A stretch of 64,000 nt of DNA from Bombilactobacillus apium. Lineage in GTDB: Bacteria; Bacillota; Bacilli; Lactobacillales; Lactobacillaceae. This document shows positions 1 to 8,922 of the stretch, piece by piece (position 1 is the stretch's first letter; every line of letters starts with the position of its first letter). Under the pieces are notes generated by a model. The model was not told the origin of the DNA and did no database searches. It saw only the letters and a program-made list of their open reading frames with translations. The DNA is taken from positions 62,001 through 126,000 of the forward strand of contig NZ_JABZEC010000002.1 in NCBI RefSeq assembly GCF_013385145.1, written 5' to 3'. Made by a program: the position numbers and the translations under genes.

Positions 1-649
1 CCCAAACTTGCCCGCGAGCCCTAAGTGCTGCCTGATAACCGGTCAAGCGATCATGATTTAAATTTGCAGTCACTTTAGTTGACACTGCTTCTTGGTGATG
101 TCCAGTCACATAAGCAATTCGCCGATAACCCCTATCTAATAATTTCAAAGTCGCCCTGCGAAAGCCTTGATATTGATCAGCTCGCACCGTTGGCAATTGT
201 AAGTCGGAGCGATACTCATTGACTAAGAGCAGTTGGCCAAACTTATTGTAACTTTGGATTAATTCCGGCTCATTTTCAATTGAACAAAGAATGACCCCTT
301 CGACACTTTGGCTTTGTAATAAATCTAAAGCGGCTAATTCCTTATCGCCTCGACCAAAGGTCTGAATTAAAACTGTCGTATAGCCAGCTTGATCTAAAAC
401 TTGTTCAATCATATCCACCAAATTAGCAAAAAAAGGATTCGTGATTCGTGGAACGGTCACTGCCAAAGTTCGAGCATTAGAACCCCGGAGTTGTCGAGCG
501 GCAGTCATCGGCCGATAGCCTAAGTCAGCCATCGCCTCTTTAACCAAGATCTCTTTTTGTGGTGAAACATGGGGCTTATGATTAAGTACTCGCGAAACCG
601 TCGAAACTGATAAACCAGCTTTGCGCGCCACATCCGAAATATTGACCAA
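1..649 (-). CDS. LacI-family transcriptional regulator (C-terminus beyond window)
   Basis: Sugar-responsive repressor of the LacI/GalR family, seen as its first ~216 codons; the 3' end lies outside the window. The N-terminus gives a typical LacI helix-turn-helix (ISDVARKAGLSVSTVSRVLN) followed by the hinge region (GYRPMTAARQLRG), then a periplasmic-binding-protein-like core beginning RTLAVTVPRITNPFF. I chose the TTG at 649 because a GGAGG lies 9 bases upstream and the translated N-terminus aligns with the family. The effector and target operon cannot be told from this fragment, because the next gene inward (an M20 hydrolase) is separated by a probable terminator and is not a sugar gene. Confidence 0.9.
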   Translation of the reverse strand, partial: MVNISDVARKAGLSVSTVSRVLNHKPHVSPQKEILVKEAMADLGYRPMTAARQLRGSNARTLAVTVPRITNPFFANLVDMIEQVLDQAGYTTVLIQTFGRGDKELAALDLLQSQSVEGVILCSIENEPELIQSYNKFGQLLLVNEYRSDLQLPTVRADQYQGFRRATLKLLDRGYRRIAYVTGHHQEAVSTKVTANLNHDRLTGYQAALRARGQVW

Positions 650-832
650 CTAACTCACCTCCAATAAACAATTATTTTGATATCGATACCAAAAATACCT
701 TTAACTCTCTTTTTCTAGAACAATTTAAATACAAGTAAGAGTATACGCTTTCTTTAAATCGTTTTCAAATAAAAATAAAAGTTCGGACAAAATTCTCTCT
801 TCTCTGGATAATCACTATTGAACCCAAAACTT

Positions 833-870
833 AAGCGTCCGCTCAAGAAGTCAATCTTCAACGAACGCTT
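833..870 (-). terminator. Probable intrinsic terminator of the M20 gene
   Basis: Downstream of the M20 stop, AAGCGT pairs with ACGCTT, with an inner GAAG/CTTC hairpin. On the minus strand it is followed by a short T-rich stretch. The stem is imperfect, so confidence is moderate. Confidence 0.45.
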
Positions 871-875
871 TTAAT

Positions 876-2069
876 TTATTTTTCAGGCTTCAAATAATTT
901 AAGGCCGCTGTTCCAACAGCCTTAGCTGCAATCAATAAGCACCGTTCATCTAATTTAAAGTCCGGACTGTGATGGGGATGAGTTTGGCCATCGGCAACAT
1001 CGCAACCAACATATAAGAAGGTGCTGGGACATTGTAAAGCATAATAAGAGAAATCTTCCGAAGGATCTTGGGCTCCAAAATCAGTAATCTGCGTGATTTC
1101 TGGAATTTGGGCCGCTTTTAACCCAGCAACCACTTCTTGAGTAAACTGCGGATCATTATAAAGAACCGGAACATCAGTTTGTAAATCTAATTGAACTTGA
1201 ACGCCGAAGGTCGCTTCAATTCCTCTACAAATCTGGCGCAATTGTTGATGAATAACTTGCCGAGTCTCTTCTTTCATAATCCGTAAATCACCCTTTAGAG
1301 TGACCGTTTGTTGAATCGCGTTTGAAGTCCCACAACCGTCAAAAGATCCAACAGTTAAACTGGCATGTTCACTAGGATCAATCCGGCGAGAGACGATAGT
1401 CTGCAAGGCGACTACCAAGTAACTTCCGGCCACAATAGCATCATTGGACAGTTGCGGCATCGATCCGTGACCACCTTTACCAGTGATAGTAATTTGAAAA
1501 TTCGAACGACCGGTTTGACTTTCTGCCAGATGGTAGCCAATCGCGCCCAGAGGCATCGTTGACATCACGTGGGCTCCGAGAACTCGATCAACTTCGTCCA
1601 AAACCCCGGCAGCAATTAAATCTTGAGCCCCGCTGGGAGCTTTTTCCTCGGCTGGTTGATGGATAATTCGAATTGAACCGGACAATTGTGCCCGCAGGGC
1701 CATCAATTGTTGCGCCAAAACTAATAAATAGGCGGTATGGGCATCATGACCGCAAGCGTGCATCACTCCCGAATTCTGAGAACGAAAAGCTAAGCCATTC
1801 TCTTCTTCCGTAACTGCTAAAGCATCAAAGTCAGCACGCAAGGCTAACTTGGGTCCGGGATGACCACCTTGAATGTCGACAACGACTCCCTGGCCAGTCC
1901 CCAAATCGCGCACCTGACAGTCCAAATCTTGATAAAATTGGCGCAAGTAAGCATGCGTGGCTACCTCTTGATGAGAAAGTTCTGGATGAGCGTGTAAATG
2001 CCGCCGAATTTGAATCATTTCGGCTTCTGAGTTTGTTAAACGTTGCCTTAATTCTGCTGCTAAAGTCAC
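876..2069 (-). CDS. M20-family metal-dependent amidohydrolase (N-acyl amino acid hydrolase type)
   Basis: Cytosolic amidohydrolase of the M20D group (hippurate hydrolase, N-acetyl-diaminopimelate deacetylase and IAA-amino acid hydrolase relatives) that removes acyl groups from amino acids. Visible landmarks are RRHLHAHPELS near the N-terminus, RADFDAL around residue 80, the metal motif HACGHDAH near residues 104-111, and HQPAEE with the paired glutamates near residue 142. I start at the GTG at 2069 rather than the longer frame to 2144: a GGAGG sits nine bases before it and the result (397 aa) matches family length. The adjacent kup gene is divergent. The exact substrate is not evident; a role in lysine/peptidoglycan precursor metabolism is possible, but no dap genes are nearby. 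Confidence 0.88.
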   Translation of the reverse strand: MTLAAELRQRLTNSEAEMIQIRRHLHAHPELSHQEVATHAYLRQFYQDLDCQVRDLGTGQGVVVDIQGGHPGPKLALRADFDALAVTEEENGLAFRSQNSGVMHACGHDAHTAYLLVLAQQLMALRAQLSGSIRIIHQPAEEKAPSGAQDLIAAGVLDEVDRVLGAHVMSTMPLGAIGYHLAESQTGRSNFQITITGKGGHGSMPQLSNDAIVAGSYLVVALQTIVSRRIDPSEHASLTVGSFDGCGTSNAIQQTVTLKGDLRIMKEETRQVIHQQLRQICRGIEATFGVQVQLDLQTDVPVLYNDPQFTQEVVAGLKAAQIPEITQITDFGAQDPSEDFSYYALQCPSTFLYVGCDVADGQTHPHHSPDFKLDERCLLIAAKAVGTAALNYLKPEK

Positions 2070-2185
2070 TAGTAAAATCCTCCAATCTATTGCTTCACCA
2101 TAGGTCTTTTTTCTAGAAAATTCAACCCTAAAATGCTCGGTCAAAGGCCTACTTAATGAACAAAAAAATTTTAAAAGATAAATAT

Positions 2186-2214
2186 TTAAATCTCAGCTTT
2201 AAGTCTGCTATAAT
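2186..2214 (+). promoter_or_regulatory. Probable kup promoter (extended -10)
   Basis: TATAAT at 2209-2214 is preceded by TG at the extended -10 position; the -35 region (TTAAAT) is weak. The predicted transcript would have a leader of about 65 bases before kup. Confidence 0.5.
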
Positions 2215-2215
2215 C

Positions 2216-2232
2216 AGGTCAATTGCGGACCT
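2216..2232 (+). promoter_or_regulatory. Small hairpin in the kup leader
   Basis: AGGTC (2216-2220) pairs with GACCT (2228-2232), followed by a pyrimidine-rich run. It is too short to be a c-di-AMP (ydaO) riboswitch. It may be an attenuator or simply a leader stem. Confidence 0.3.
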
Positions 2233-2285
2233 CATCCTTCCTCTTTTACATATTCTAGATAGTTAAGGACAAGTGATTAAGCATT

Positions 2286-4361
2286 ATGAAAACAATTAAC
2301 AATATTGAACCCCCTCGGAAAAATCTCCACAATAAGCTTTCATTAGCGGGAATTTTAGTAGCCCTAGGGGTCGTTTATGGTGATATTGGAACCTCACCAA
2401 TGTATACCATGTCGGCCTTAATTAACGGCAATGGGGGCTTGAAGCATATTTCCACTGATTTTATTTTGGGGAGTGTTTCGCTGATCTTTTGGACTTTGAC
2501 TTTAATTACGACTATTAAGTACGTCCTAATTGCTCTCCGGGCTGATAACCACGGTGAAGGTGGAATCTTTGCCCTCTATACTTTAGTTCATAAAAAAGCC
2601 AAGTGGCTGATCATTCCAGCAATGATCGGAGGGGCCACCTTCTTGGCCGATGGGATGATGACCCCCGCGGTTACCGTAACCACCGCCATTGAGGGTCTCA
2701 AGGGCGTTCCCATTTTCCATAACGTCTGGATTCAAGATCAAAAGACGGTCATTATCGTCACAATCGCCATCCTCTCGGTTCTCTTTTTCATCCAGCGCTT
2801 CGGCACCGAGGCCATTGGGAAAGCCTTCGGACCGATTATGATGGTCTGGTTTACTTGTTTGGCAATTGCTGGTTTTTATCGTTTAGCCGGTGATTGGAGT
2901 TTCTTACGAGCTCTCAATCCCTACTATGCCATTAAGGCTTTAATCACGCCGCAAAATCGCAACGGTCTTTTTATTTTGGGCAGTATCTTCCTAGCAACAA
3001 CGGGGGCCGAAGCCTTGTACTCGGATATGGGTCACGTTGGTCGGAACAATATCTATGGTAGTTGGCCTTATGTCAAAATTTGTCTACTAATTAACTATTT
3101 AGGGCAAGCCGTCTGGATTAACCAAATTAAAGATCAAGCCAGCTACCAAAATGCTCTCAATTTAAATCCTTTCTTCGCGATGGTTCCTGCTAGTTTACGC
3201 CTAGCGATGACTTTTCTGGCAACGATGGCGGCAATCATTGCTTCCCAAGCTTTAATTTCAGGCTCCTACACCCTAGTTTCTGAAGCCACCAAGTTAAAGA
3301 TACTCCCCCGCTTACGCATGGTTTATCCGACGAATTTTAAAGGGCAACTTTATATTCCGACAGTCAATAATATTATCTGGATTCTTTGTGTCCTGATTGT
3401 CCTTTTCTTCCGGACTTCGGAAAAAATGGCCGGAGCCTATGGTCTAGAAATTACGATCACGATGTTAATGACCACCCTCTTATTAAATGCTTGGTTACAC
3501 AGTCAAGCCTTAAACCGCTTCTGTACTAACCTGATTATTGGTTTCTTCTTAGTCATCGAGCTAATTTTCTTCACAACTAATAGTGTCAAATTCCTCCACG
3601 GAGGTTATATTACGCTGGGAATTGCCATCGTCTTAATCTTTATCATGATTATCTGGCGCTACGGTGAACTTCTGAAAAACGACAATACCTTCCACCGTGA
3701 ATATGTCTCGCTCCTAGCTTACAAGAATCAACTACGCAACCTTAGTCATGACGAGAAACTGCCGCTTTATGCGACTAACTTAGTCTATCTGACCAAAGTC
3801 CCGCAAGGTTACAAAATCAAAAAAGATATTTTATATTCAATTCTTGATAAACGACCTAAACGGGCTCAGGTTTACTGGTTCGTAACCGTCAATGTTACCG
3901 ATAATCCCTACACCACCGCCTACAGTGTCGATACCTACGGGACTGACTATATGGTTAATGTTCAGTTATATTTAGGTTTTCGAATGGAACAAAAAGTGAA
4001 CTTCTTCTTACGGCAGATCGTCAATGAAATGATGATCAAAGGGGAATTACCACGACAGCCGCAAAAATACACCACAATTCCCGACCGTAGTGTCGGTGAC
4101 TTTGCTTTTGTTATTATTCAAGAAGTTCTCTCCCCTGATACTCAACTAGACAACTTACGAAAGAATATTATTCGGGGCCGGCTCTGGCTACAAAAGTACA
4201 CGGTCACCCCAGCCATCTGGTTTGGTCTTTCTTACAGCGATGTTGTCATGGAACGGGTACCCTTAATCTTAGGCCAAAGGCGTTCTGATCGTCTTCGTTT
4301 GGTTAAAGTTGATCCCCAAATTAACTATGAGGATGACGAAGACGATGATAATTTCAAATAG
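2286..4361 (+). CDS. kup: Kup/KUP-family potassium uptake protein
   Basis: Integral-membrane K+ importer, probably K+/H+ symport. The 691-residue length fits the family. The signature GVVYGDIGTSP occurs at residues 28-38, followed by a run of about twelve hydrophobic segments to roughly residue 460 and then a hydrophilic cytosolic C-terminal domain ending in a very acidic tail (EDDEDDDN). The start follows a weak AAGGA at longer than usual spacing. The gene stands alone, with a promoter and short leader upstream and two terminators downstream. In lactobacilli Kup proteins are known targets of c-di-AMP control; nothing here shows this directly. Confidence 0.95.
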   Translation: MKTINNIEPPRKNLHNKLSLAGILVALGVVYGDIGTSPMYTMSALINGNGGLKHISTDFILGSVSLIFWTLTLITTIKYVLIALRADNHGEGGIFALYTLVHKKAKWLIIPAMIGGATFLADGMMTPAVTVTTAIEGLKGVPIFHNVWIQDQKTVIIVTIAILSVLFFIQRFGTEAIGKAFGPIMMVWFTCLAIAGFYRLAGDWSFLRALNPYYAIKALITPQNRNGLFILGSIFLATTGAEALYSDMGHVGRNNIYGSWPYVKICLLINYLGQAVWINQIKDQASYQNALNLNPFFAMVPASLRLAMTFLATMAAIIASQALISGSYTLVSEATKLKILPRLRMVYPTNFKGQLYIPTVNNIIWILCVLIVLFFRTSEKMAGAYGLEITITMLMTTLLLNAWLHSQALNRFCTNLIIGFFLVIELIFFTTNSVKFLHGGYITLGIAIVLIFIMIIWRYGELLKNDNTFHREYVSLLAYKNQLRNLSHDEKLPLYATNLVYLTKVPQGYKIKKDILYSILDKRPKRAQVYWFVTVNVTDNPYTTAYSVDTYGTDYMVNVQLYLGFRMEQKVNFFLRQIVNEMMIKGELPRQPQKYTTIPDRSVGDFAFVIIQEVLSPDTQLDNLRKNIIRGRLWLQKYTVTPAIWFGLSYSDVVMERVPLILGQRRSDRLRLVKVDPQINYEDDEDDDNFK

Positions 4362-4429
4362 CATACTTTTAAAATAATGATGGTTAAAAAATTCGGTGCT
4401 TTGAGAAATAAAATTATGATCTGACATTT

Positions 4430-4465
4430 ACCCCCAGAGTTGGTAACGACTCTGAGGGTATTTTG
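4430..4465 (+). terminator. Intrinsic terminator downstream of kup
   Basis: ACCC-C-CAGAGT pairs with ACTCTG-A-GGGT across an 8-base loop and is followed by ATTTTGG. It lies about 70 bases after the kup stop. Confidence 0.8.
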
Positions 4466-4514
4466 GTTCTATAAAATCTGCGATTGTTTTCTTTTTAAAA
4501 AATCGATCTCCCTC

Positions 4515-4543
4515 AGCTAGACTATCAACGGTCTAGCTTTTTT
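4515..4543 (+). terminator. Second strong intrinsic terminator after kup
   Basis: A perfect 8-bp stem, AGCTAGAC/GTCTAGCT (4515-4522 with 4531-4538), is followed by a T run. With the previous hairpin it fills most of the 355-base gap after kup; nothing else was seen in that gap. Confidence 0.8.
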
Positions 4544-4716
4544 ACTCAATGAATCTTTGGGAAGAAATTTATTTGGAGGGCTCTTCCAAAAGATTGTCAG
4601 ATATCAAAATAGCGTCCTCTAGGGAACATTTTTAGTAACTTAGGAAGAAGCTGATCTATTTTTAAATATCAAACCACACGCACAAGTCCTGTAAAAATAT
4701 TCTGAAAGAATTATCT

Positions 4717-5277
4717 TTAGTGGGCAACTTTAATTACTGGAGCGACAGTTGACGGTGAGGCCTCAGATTCTTGCAGAGTATAATGAAAGGTTGTCTGATA
4801 AGCGCCTAATTTAGTAAAACCCTTGGCTATTTCCGTCTGCAAGGTATCAGTCGATAAATTAATTGAATAATTAGAATTCTTCGGATCATATTTAAGAACC
4901 GGAGTTTGCCCTTGATAAATTGTTTGTGCCGTCCCCGTATTTAGTACTTGATTATTCTTGGTTAGGATAGGCCAATTAGTCGGCGCTAATTGATTATCAT
5001 CTTTTTTCGCCAAGGATCTGCTTGGGCTTGTAAAGTAACCACTGGTTTAGCCTGTCGATCAGCATCCGTTCGAGTATCTTCCTAAGGGGATTTTCCAAGG
5101 GAACTTTACCGGCCTTATAGATACTCCAATTTTGAAATTGGAATTGCTTTATCTGGTTCTGCTTCGGGGCCGGGCTGATCTGGTTGGTTTAGATTAAGGA
5201 TACTACTCCCCCAGAGAAATGAGCGAAAATGATAATATTATTTTAACTATTTCAAAACTTAATCCTTGTCTTGCCAT
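4717..5277 (-). pseudogene. Decayed secreted/surface protein gene (possibly WxL-like)
   Basis: An ATG at 5277 opens a signal-peptide-like start (MARQGLSFEIVKIILSFSL...) that soon stops. Recognisable pieces continue in other frames (NQPDQPGPEAEPDKAI, then a 98-codon open stretch 4717-5013 ending LGAYQTTFHYTLQESEASP). The pattern of leader, acidic linker and beta-rich end is that of an exported cell-surface protein broken by several frameshifts and stops. The end faintly resembles the C-terminus of WxL wall-binding domains (Y-x-T-x-x-Y-T-L), but the resemblance is too weak to assign. No SD-led intact reading frame exists here. The remainder to 5480 shows nothing further. Confidence 0.5.
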
Positions 5278-5481
5278 TCTTTCTTCCCCCAACAAGCAAA
5301 TCGTAAGTATTAATTAATCTTCATTATACCATCTTCTGCTCACTAAAAATCCCTAATAAATTGATGTTATTTTAACTTTTTTCTGACTTTCTCAACTTAA
5401 ATTAAGGCTTTACCAACTCCAGAATTAATTTCATTTCACTTACTTCTTCATCCCTCGCCAATCCTTCGACTCACAATTTCC

Positions 5482-5518
5482 AAAAAAGATCCACCAGAAA
5501 AAAACTCTGATGAATCTT
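5482..5518 (-). terminator. Intrinsic terminator of the HAD phosphatase gene
   Basis: On the minus strand a 12-bp stem (5507-5518 with 5486-5497, two G-U pairs) is followed by TTTTTT, just past the stop at 5537. Confidence 0.75.
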
Positions 5519-5536
5519 TTCTTAATTACAGTACTC

Positions 5537-6373
5537 TTATTTATCGTGAAGGATAAAACGTTCCACGATCTCGGCCAGAGCGCCCCGGTTATTGTCATTT
5601 TGTAAAACAACTTGGGCACAAGCTTTGACCTCGGGCAAAGCATTTTGCACCGCAATTCCACAGCCAGCCGCTTGAATTAAACTTAAATCATTATTATTAT
5701 CACCCACGCCAATCACTTCCGTCCGATCAATTCCCAATTGGCTTGCTAAACGTAAGGTCGCACTTCCCTTATCAACTCGGGGTGGATTAAATTCAACATA
5801 ACAATTGGAAGAACGTGAAGGAGTCACATTATCGCGACCCACAATCTTTAGAACTTGATCTTCTACAGCCTGTTGAACAGCTAGATCGGTACTTTCAAAA
5901 ATGACCTTTAAAATTAAATCATTGGCGGCAATTTGGGGAAAAGAAGGTGTTACTAAATTTTCAAAAGGAATCTGACGTTGCTGCAAATGCAGCGCATCCC
6001 GGGATGATAGATTATAGATGTATAAATAGTGCAAGGTGTAGATATGAACGCCGACTTGGTCGTTGATCAAACCAGCGTGAAAAATTTTTTCCGCCAAACT
6101 TTGTTCCAGACCTGTTTGCGATAGAATCCTATTTCCTTGATTCTCAGTAATAATTCCTCCATTATAGGAAATCACATATTGTCCAGCCGCTTCTTCTAGG
6201 CCCAATTGTTGCAACAAATTTTGCACAGTTGTATAGGGACGTCCCGTATTCGGCACAAATTTAACTCCCAGAGCAATTGCCTTTTTCAAGGCCTCAATAT
6301 TAGTTTGCGGAACTACTCCTTGATCATTTAATAAGGTTTCATCTAAATCAGAAACTAACAGCTTATAAGTCAT
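5537..6373 (-). CDS. Cof-type HAD-superfamily phosphatase
   Basis: Cytosolic phosphatase of the Cof/YidA-like HAD IIB group, which hydrolyses sugar phosphates, nucleotides or flavin mononucleotide. Motif I is DLDETLL with the catalytic aspartates D9 and D11; a PNTGRPY loop follows near residue 40; the conserved lysine is in VDKGSATLRLASQLG; and motif IV is GVGDNNNDLSLI near the C-terminus. The length of 278 residues is usual. It appears monocistronic, with a terminator at each side. The substrate cannot be deduced because Cof enzymes are promiscuous. Confidence 0.9.
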   Translation of the reverse strand: MTYKLLVSDLDETLLNDQGVVPQTNIEALKKAIALGVKFVPNTGRPYTTVQNLLQQLGLEEAAGQYVISYNGGIITENQGNRILSQTGLEQSLAEKIFHAGLINDQVGVHIYTLHYLYIYNLSSRDALHLQQRQIPFENLVTPSFPQIAANDLILKVIFESTDLAVQQAVEDQVLKIVGRDNVTPSRSSNCYVEFNPPRVDKGSATLRLASQLGIDRTEVIGVGDNNNDLSLIQAAGCGIAVQNALPEVKACAQVVLQNDNNRGALAEIVERFILHDK

Positions 6374-6435
6374 TAAACTTCTCCATCCTTACTCTTCAAT
6401 TTTCCCTAGAATCAACTCTTATATGCCAGAACGCT

Positions 6436-6478
6436 AAAAAGCTGCTAAGAACATGTTTCTGACACATTCTTAGCAGCT
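6436..6478 (-). terminator. Intrinsic terminator at the end of the AEC-gpmA-gdx operon
   Basis: A 12-bp near-perfect stem AGCTGCTAAGAA/TTCTTAGCAGCT (6440-6451 with 6467-6478) overlaps the last codon and stop of the small membrane gene. On the minus strand it is followed by TTTTT. Confidence 0.88.
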
Positions 6479-6707
6479 AGTAAAAAATTAGCTCGCCTAC
6501 TAAAGCAGCTCTGATAACTACCAGAACTTGCTCCCCAAAATTACGCCAAGAAAAGCGAGTATCTGAGTGTCGCAAAGCCCAATTTTGCAAACCGTAGCCC
6601 GCAATTAAAAAAATAATGAACCCCCAGCGATTATCCCGACTAAACCAATATCCCAAAAGAATTATTGCCGCCGCAAGAAGATTAACGAACCAGCTTTTTT
6701 TGATCAT
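6477..6707 (-). CDS. Small two-helix membrane protein, unknown function
   Basis: A 76-residue protein with two hydrophobic stretches (about 7-22 and 28-43) and a more polar C-terminal part (WALRHSDTRFSWRNFGEQ) followed by a last hydrophobic patch. I start at the ATG at 6707, with GAAGGA seven bases upstream; the in-frame GTG at 6722 has the SD overlapping its own codons. It is the last gene of the AEC-gpmA-gdx transcription unit. I do not recognise the family. Confidence 0.65.
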   Translation of the reverse strand: MIKKSWFVNLLAAAIILLGYWFSRDNRWGFIIFLIAGYGLQNWALRHSDTRFSWRNFGEQVLVVIRAALVGELIFY

Positions 6708-6795
6708 TACTTTTTCCTTCACTAAAGTCTAACTAGAGATTGAAATCACTTTCATGGGTTAATTATAGCAAACTCGCCTCTCGTCAACAATCGCC

Positions 6796-7116
6796 TTAGT
6801 GATTACTAGTGATCTGAATTCCTACGATCCCAATCACTAAAAAGACAACAAAGATCCAAGTCCCTAGAGATAATTGTTCGTGAAAACAAGTCGTGCCCAC
6901 GACAATTGAGCCCACCGCCCCAATTCCCGTCCAGACTGGATAGGCCAAACTTAGGGGAAGATGCTTGGAAGCCACGACCAGAAAGCCGCAGCTAGCTAGC
7001 AAGCTAACTATCATTGCCCCTACCCAAAAGGGCTTGGTAAAACCTTGACTTAATTTCATTGCTGTCGACCAAGCCATTTCAAAAATCCCCGCGAGCACAA
7101 CTAAAAACCAGGCCAT
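6796..7116 (-). CDS. gdx: SMR-family exporter, Gdx (guanidinium) type
   Basis: Four-helix small multidrug resistance protein acting as an antiparallel dimer and proton-coupled exporter. Starting at the ATG at 7116 (AAAGGAG eight bases upstream) it is 106 aa long, and the essential glutamate falls at residue 13 in AGIFEMAW, as in characterised family members. The stretch PVWTGIGAVGS is typical of the Gdx/SugE guanidinium subgroup rather than of promiscuous EmrE-type pumps. It lies 20 bases after gpmA in the same operon. No guanidine riboswitch precedes it, unlike many gdx genes. Subfamily is by motif only. Confidence 0.85.
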   Translation of the reverse strand: MAWFLVVLAGIFEMAWSTAMKLSQGFTKPFWVGAMIVSLLASCGFLVVASKHLPLSLAYPVWTGIGAVGSIVVGTTCFHEQLSLGTWIFVVFLVIGIVGIQITSNH

Positions 7117-7136
7117 TGATGTCACTCCTTTAAGTC

Positions 7137-7826
7137 CTATTTTTCCTGAGCGGTTAAAATAGTCTTTGCTTTAATTTCTAAATCTGTAGTCAAATCATAA
7201 ACAAGCGGCTGCGCATTAGCAACCTCCACCCCATCAATATCTGAATCACTAATTCCTTCCAAATACTTAATTAGGGCCCGCAAAGTGCTGCCATGAACGA
7301 CAATTAATTGATTTTGCCCTTGGCGCAATTTGGGAGCCACTTGATCTTGAAAATAAGGTACCGTCCGCTGCAAAGCCATGGCTAAACTTTCTGACCGCGG
7401 CAAAATACTGCTCGGCCAAGCTTGATAGACTCTTAAATGCGTATCCACCTGTTCTAACTGCGGGGGCAGACTACGATAACTTCGCCGCCACAAAGAAACC
7501 TGCTGGACCCCATATTTTTTTCGAGTATAATCCTTATTTAAACCCCGTAAAGCTCCATAATGGCGTTCATTAAGTCGCCAAGACTTATAAATTGGCCGGT
7601 CTAAGGCTTGACACTCTTCTTGAATTAAATAAGCTGTTAAAATCGCCCGCTGTAAAACTGAGGTATGCACGGCTGAGAATTCGATTTGCGCCTGGGCCAA
7701 GACTTTTCCAGCACCGCGGGCTTGTTCTTCTCCGCGACTGGTTAAAGGAACGTCCGACCAACCGGTATACTCATTGCGGGCATTAGCTTGACTTTCACCA
7801 TGGCGGATTAAAATTAGTTTTACCAT
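7137..7826 (-). CDS. gpmA: 2,3-bisphosphoglycerate-dependent phosphoglycerate mutase
   Basis: Histidine phosphatase-fold enzyme interconverting 3- and 2-phosphoglycerate in glycolysis. It shows the phospho-histidine motif RHGES at residues 8-12, the TGWSDVPLT segment, LNERHYGAL with the proton-donor glutamate near residue 87, and the second histidine in VHGSTLRALIKY. The 229-residue length suits dPGM. It sits 19 bases after the AEC carrier gene and just before gdx. Some residues differ from the canonical glycolytic form (for example RRSYRSLPPQL instead of RRSYDxxPP), so it may be a secondary paralogue rather than the main glycolytic mutase. Confidence 0.88.
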   Translation of the reverse strand: MVKLILIRHGESQANARNEYTGWSDVPLTSRGEEQARGAGKVLAQAQIEFSAVHTSVLQRAILTAYLIQEECQALDRPIYKSWRLNERHYGALRGLNKDYTRKKYGVQQVSLWRRSYRSLPPQLEQVDTHLRVYQAWPSSILPRSESLAMALQRTVPYFQDQVAPKLRQGQNQLIVVHGSTLRALIKYLEGISDSDIDGVEVANAQPLVYDLTTDLEIKAKTILTAQEK

Positions 7827-7845
7827 TTACTTTTTTTCCTATAAA

Positions 7846-8808
7846 TTAAAATATTGTGGTAACAATTCCCATTAAAATCGGGACGATTAGCAAACTCAAA
7901 ATTGTGGTAGCCGTCACCATAATTGCCGCGTAATCGGAATCAGCGTGATACAACTTGGCGACAACCGGGGCATTGGTCATCACGGGCATCGCTGCTTGAA
8001 TCACAAAAACTTGTTTCATGATATCTGGAACCGTGGCGCCTTTGACCAAGACGAACATCAATAAGGGCGCCAATAAAAAGCGGCCCAAGAAGATTCCTCC
8101 CATATCGCGGGAAAAACGAATATTCTGAATTCCCACTTCGGCTAACTTCATTCCGATAAAAAACATCGATAGCGGAATGGTTAGACTCCCAATATAGCGA
8201 CAATCTGATTCAATAAACGGGGGAAGTTGGAAATTAAATAGCACTAAGATAACCCCAATAATAAAACCAAGTAAGGGGGGTGAGAAAATTTTGGATAACA
8301 TTTCTTTCCAACCAAAACGTTCTTCACCATCACTATCGGAGCGAATCAGATAAACTCCCAGAGTCCAAAAGAAAGTTGTGTTCGCCATATAATAAATTAA
8401 AACGTAAGGCAAGCTGGCGCGGCCAAATAAGGCCATGTTGACTGGTAAACCAACAAAAACTGTATTCGAGTTCGCGAACATTGACTTAAACAAGCCGCGA
8501 TGTTGCGGAGAAATCCGAAAAATAAATTGGCATAAGTAAGAAACCAAAAATAATAAAATCATCGATAAAATCGGAAATTTTAAATCGGGAAAAGTCCGAA
8601 TTAACTCATCACGCGAAAACTGCGACGTAATCGTATTAATCATATAACAGGGCAGGGCCACTTGGGTCACTAATTTGGAAGTAATTCGACTGTAACGTTC
8701 ATCGAACCATCCCGCTTGAGTTAGACAATACCCGACAACAATAAGCACTAAAATAATTAAAATTCCGTTTAAACTATGAAATAACACTCTGACAACCTCG
8801 TTTATCAT
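7846..8808 (-). CDS. AEC-family (auxin efflux carrier-like) membrane transporter
   Basis: A 320-residue membrane protein with about ten hydrophobic segments arranged as two inverted five-helix halves, typical of the AEC/malate permease (MleP-like) family. Visible conserved points are the N-terminal GYCLTQAGWFDE segment after helix 1, VGLPVNMALFG in the middle, and AAMPVMTNAPVVAKLYHAD near the end. In lactic acid bacteria such carriers move organic acids; the substrate is not evident here. It is the first gene of the unit continuing into gpmA, gdx and the small membrane gene. Confidence 0.87.
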   Translation of the reverse strand: MINEVVRVLFHSLNGILIILVLIVVGYCLTQAGWFDERYSRITSKLVTQVALPCYMINTITSQFSRDELIRTFPDLKFPILSMILLFLVSYLCQFIFRISPQHRGLFKSMFANSNTVFVGLPVNMALFGRASLPYVLIYYMANTTFFWTLGVYLIRSDSDGEERFGWKEMLSKIFSPPLLGFIIGVILVLFNFQLPPFIESDCRYIGSLTIPLSMFFIGMKLAEVGIQNIRFSRDMGGIFLGRFLLAPLLMFVLVKGATVPDIMKQVFVIQAAMPVMTNAPVVAKLYHADSDYAAIMVTATTILSLLIVPILMGIVTTIF

Positions 8809-8873
8809 TTAATCTTCAGATTCTTATCTTAGCATTAATGACTCTAATTTTCAGAAAACTTCGGTAATTTAAT

Positions 8874-8902
8874 AAAAAAACCTGACATCAATTGATATCA
8901 GG
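8874..8902 (-). terminator. Intrinsic terminator of the CDF exporter gene
   Basis: A near-perfect palindrome at 8881-8902 (CCTGAyATCAATTGATrTCAGG) is followed on the minus strand by seven T. Confidence 0.88.
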
Positions 8903-8922
8903 CTGGCAAAGCAAAACTCACT

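Noticed and set aside
2214-2285. c-di-AMP (ydaO/kimA) riboswitch before kup
   Set aside because: The leader is only about 70 bases and lacks the conserved elements; the true RNA is much longer.
7117-7136. Guanidine riboswitch ahead of the Gdx-type gene
   Set aside because: Only 20 bases separate it from gpmA; there is no room for the RNA and the gene is simply distal in an operon.
8271-8285. G6 run in the AEC carrier gene as a phase-variable site
   Set aside because: The frame is intact and a run of six is too short to be remarkable.
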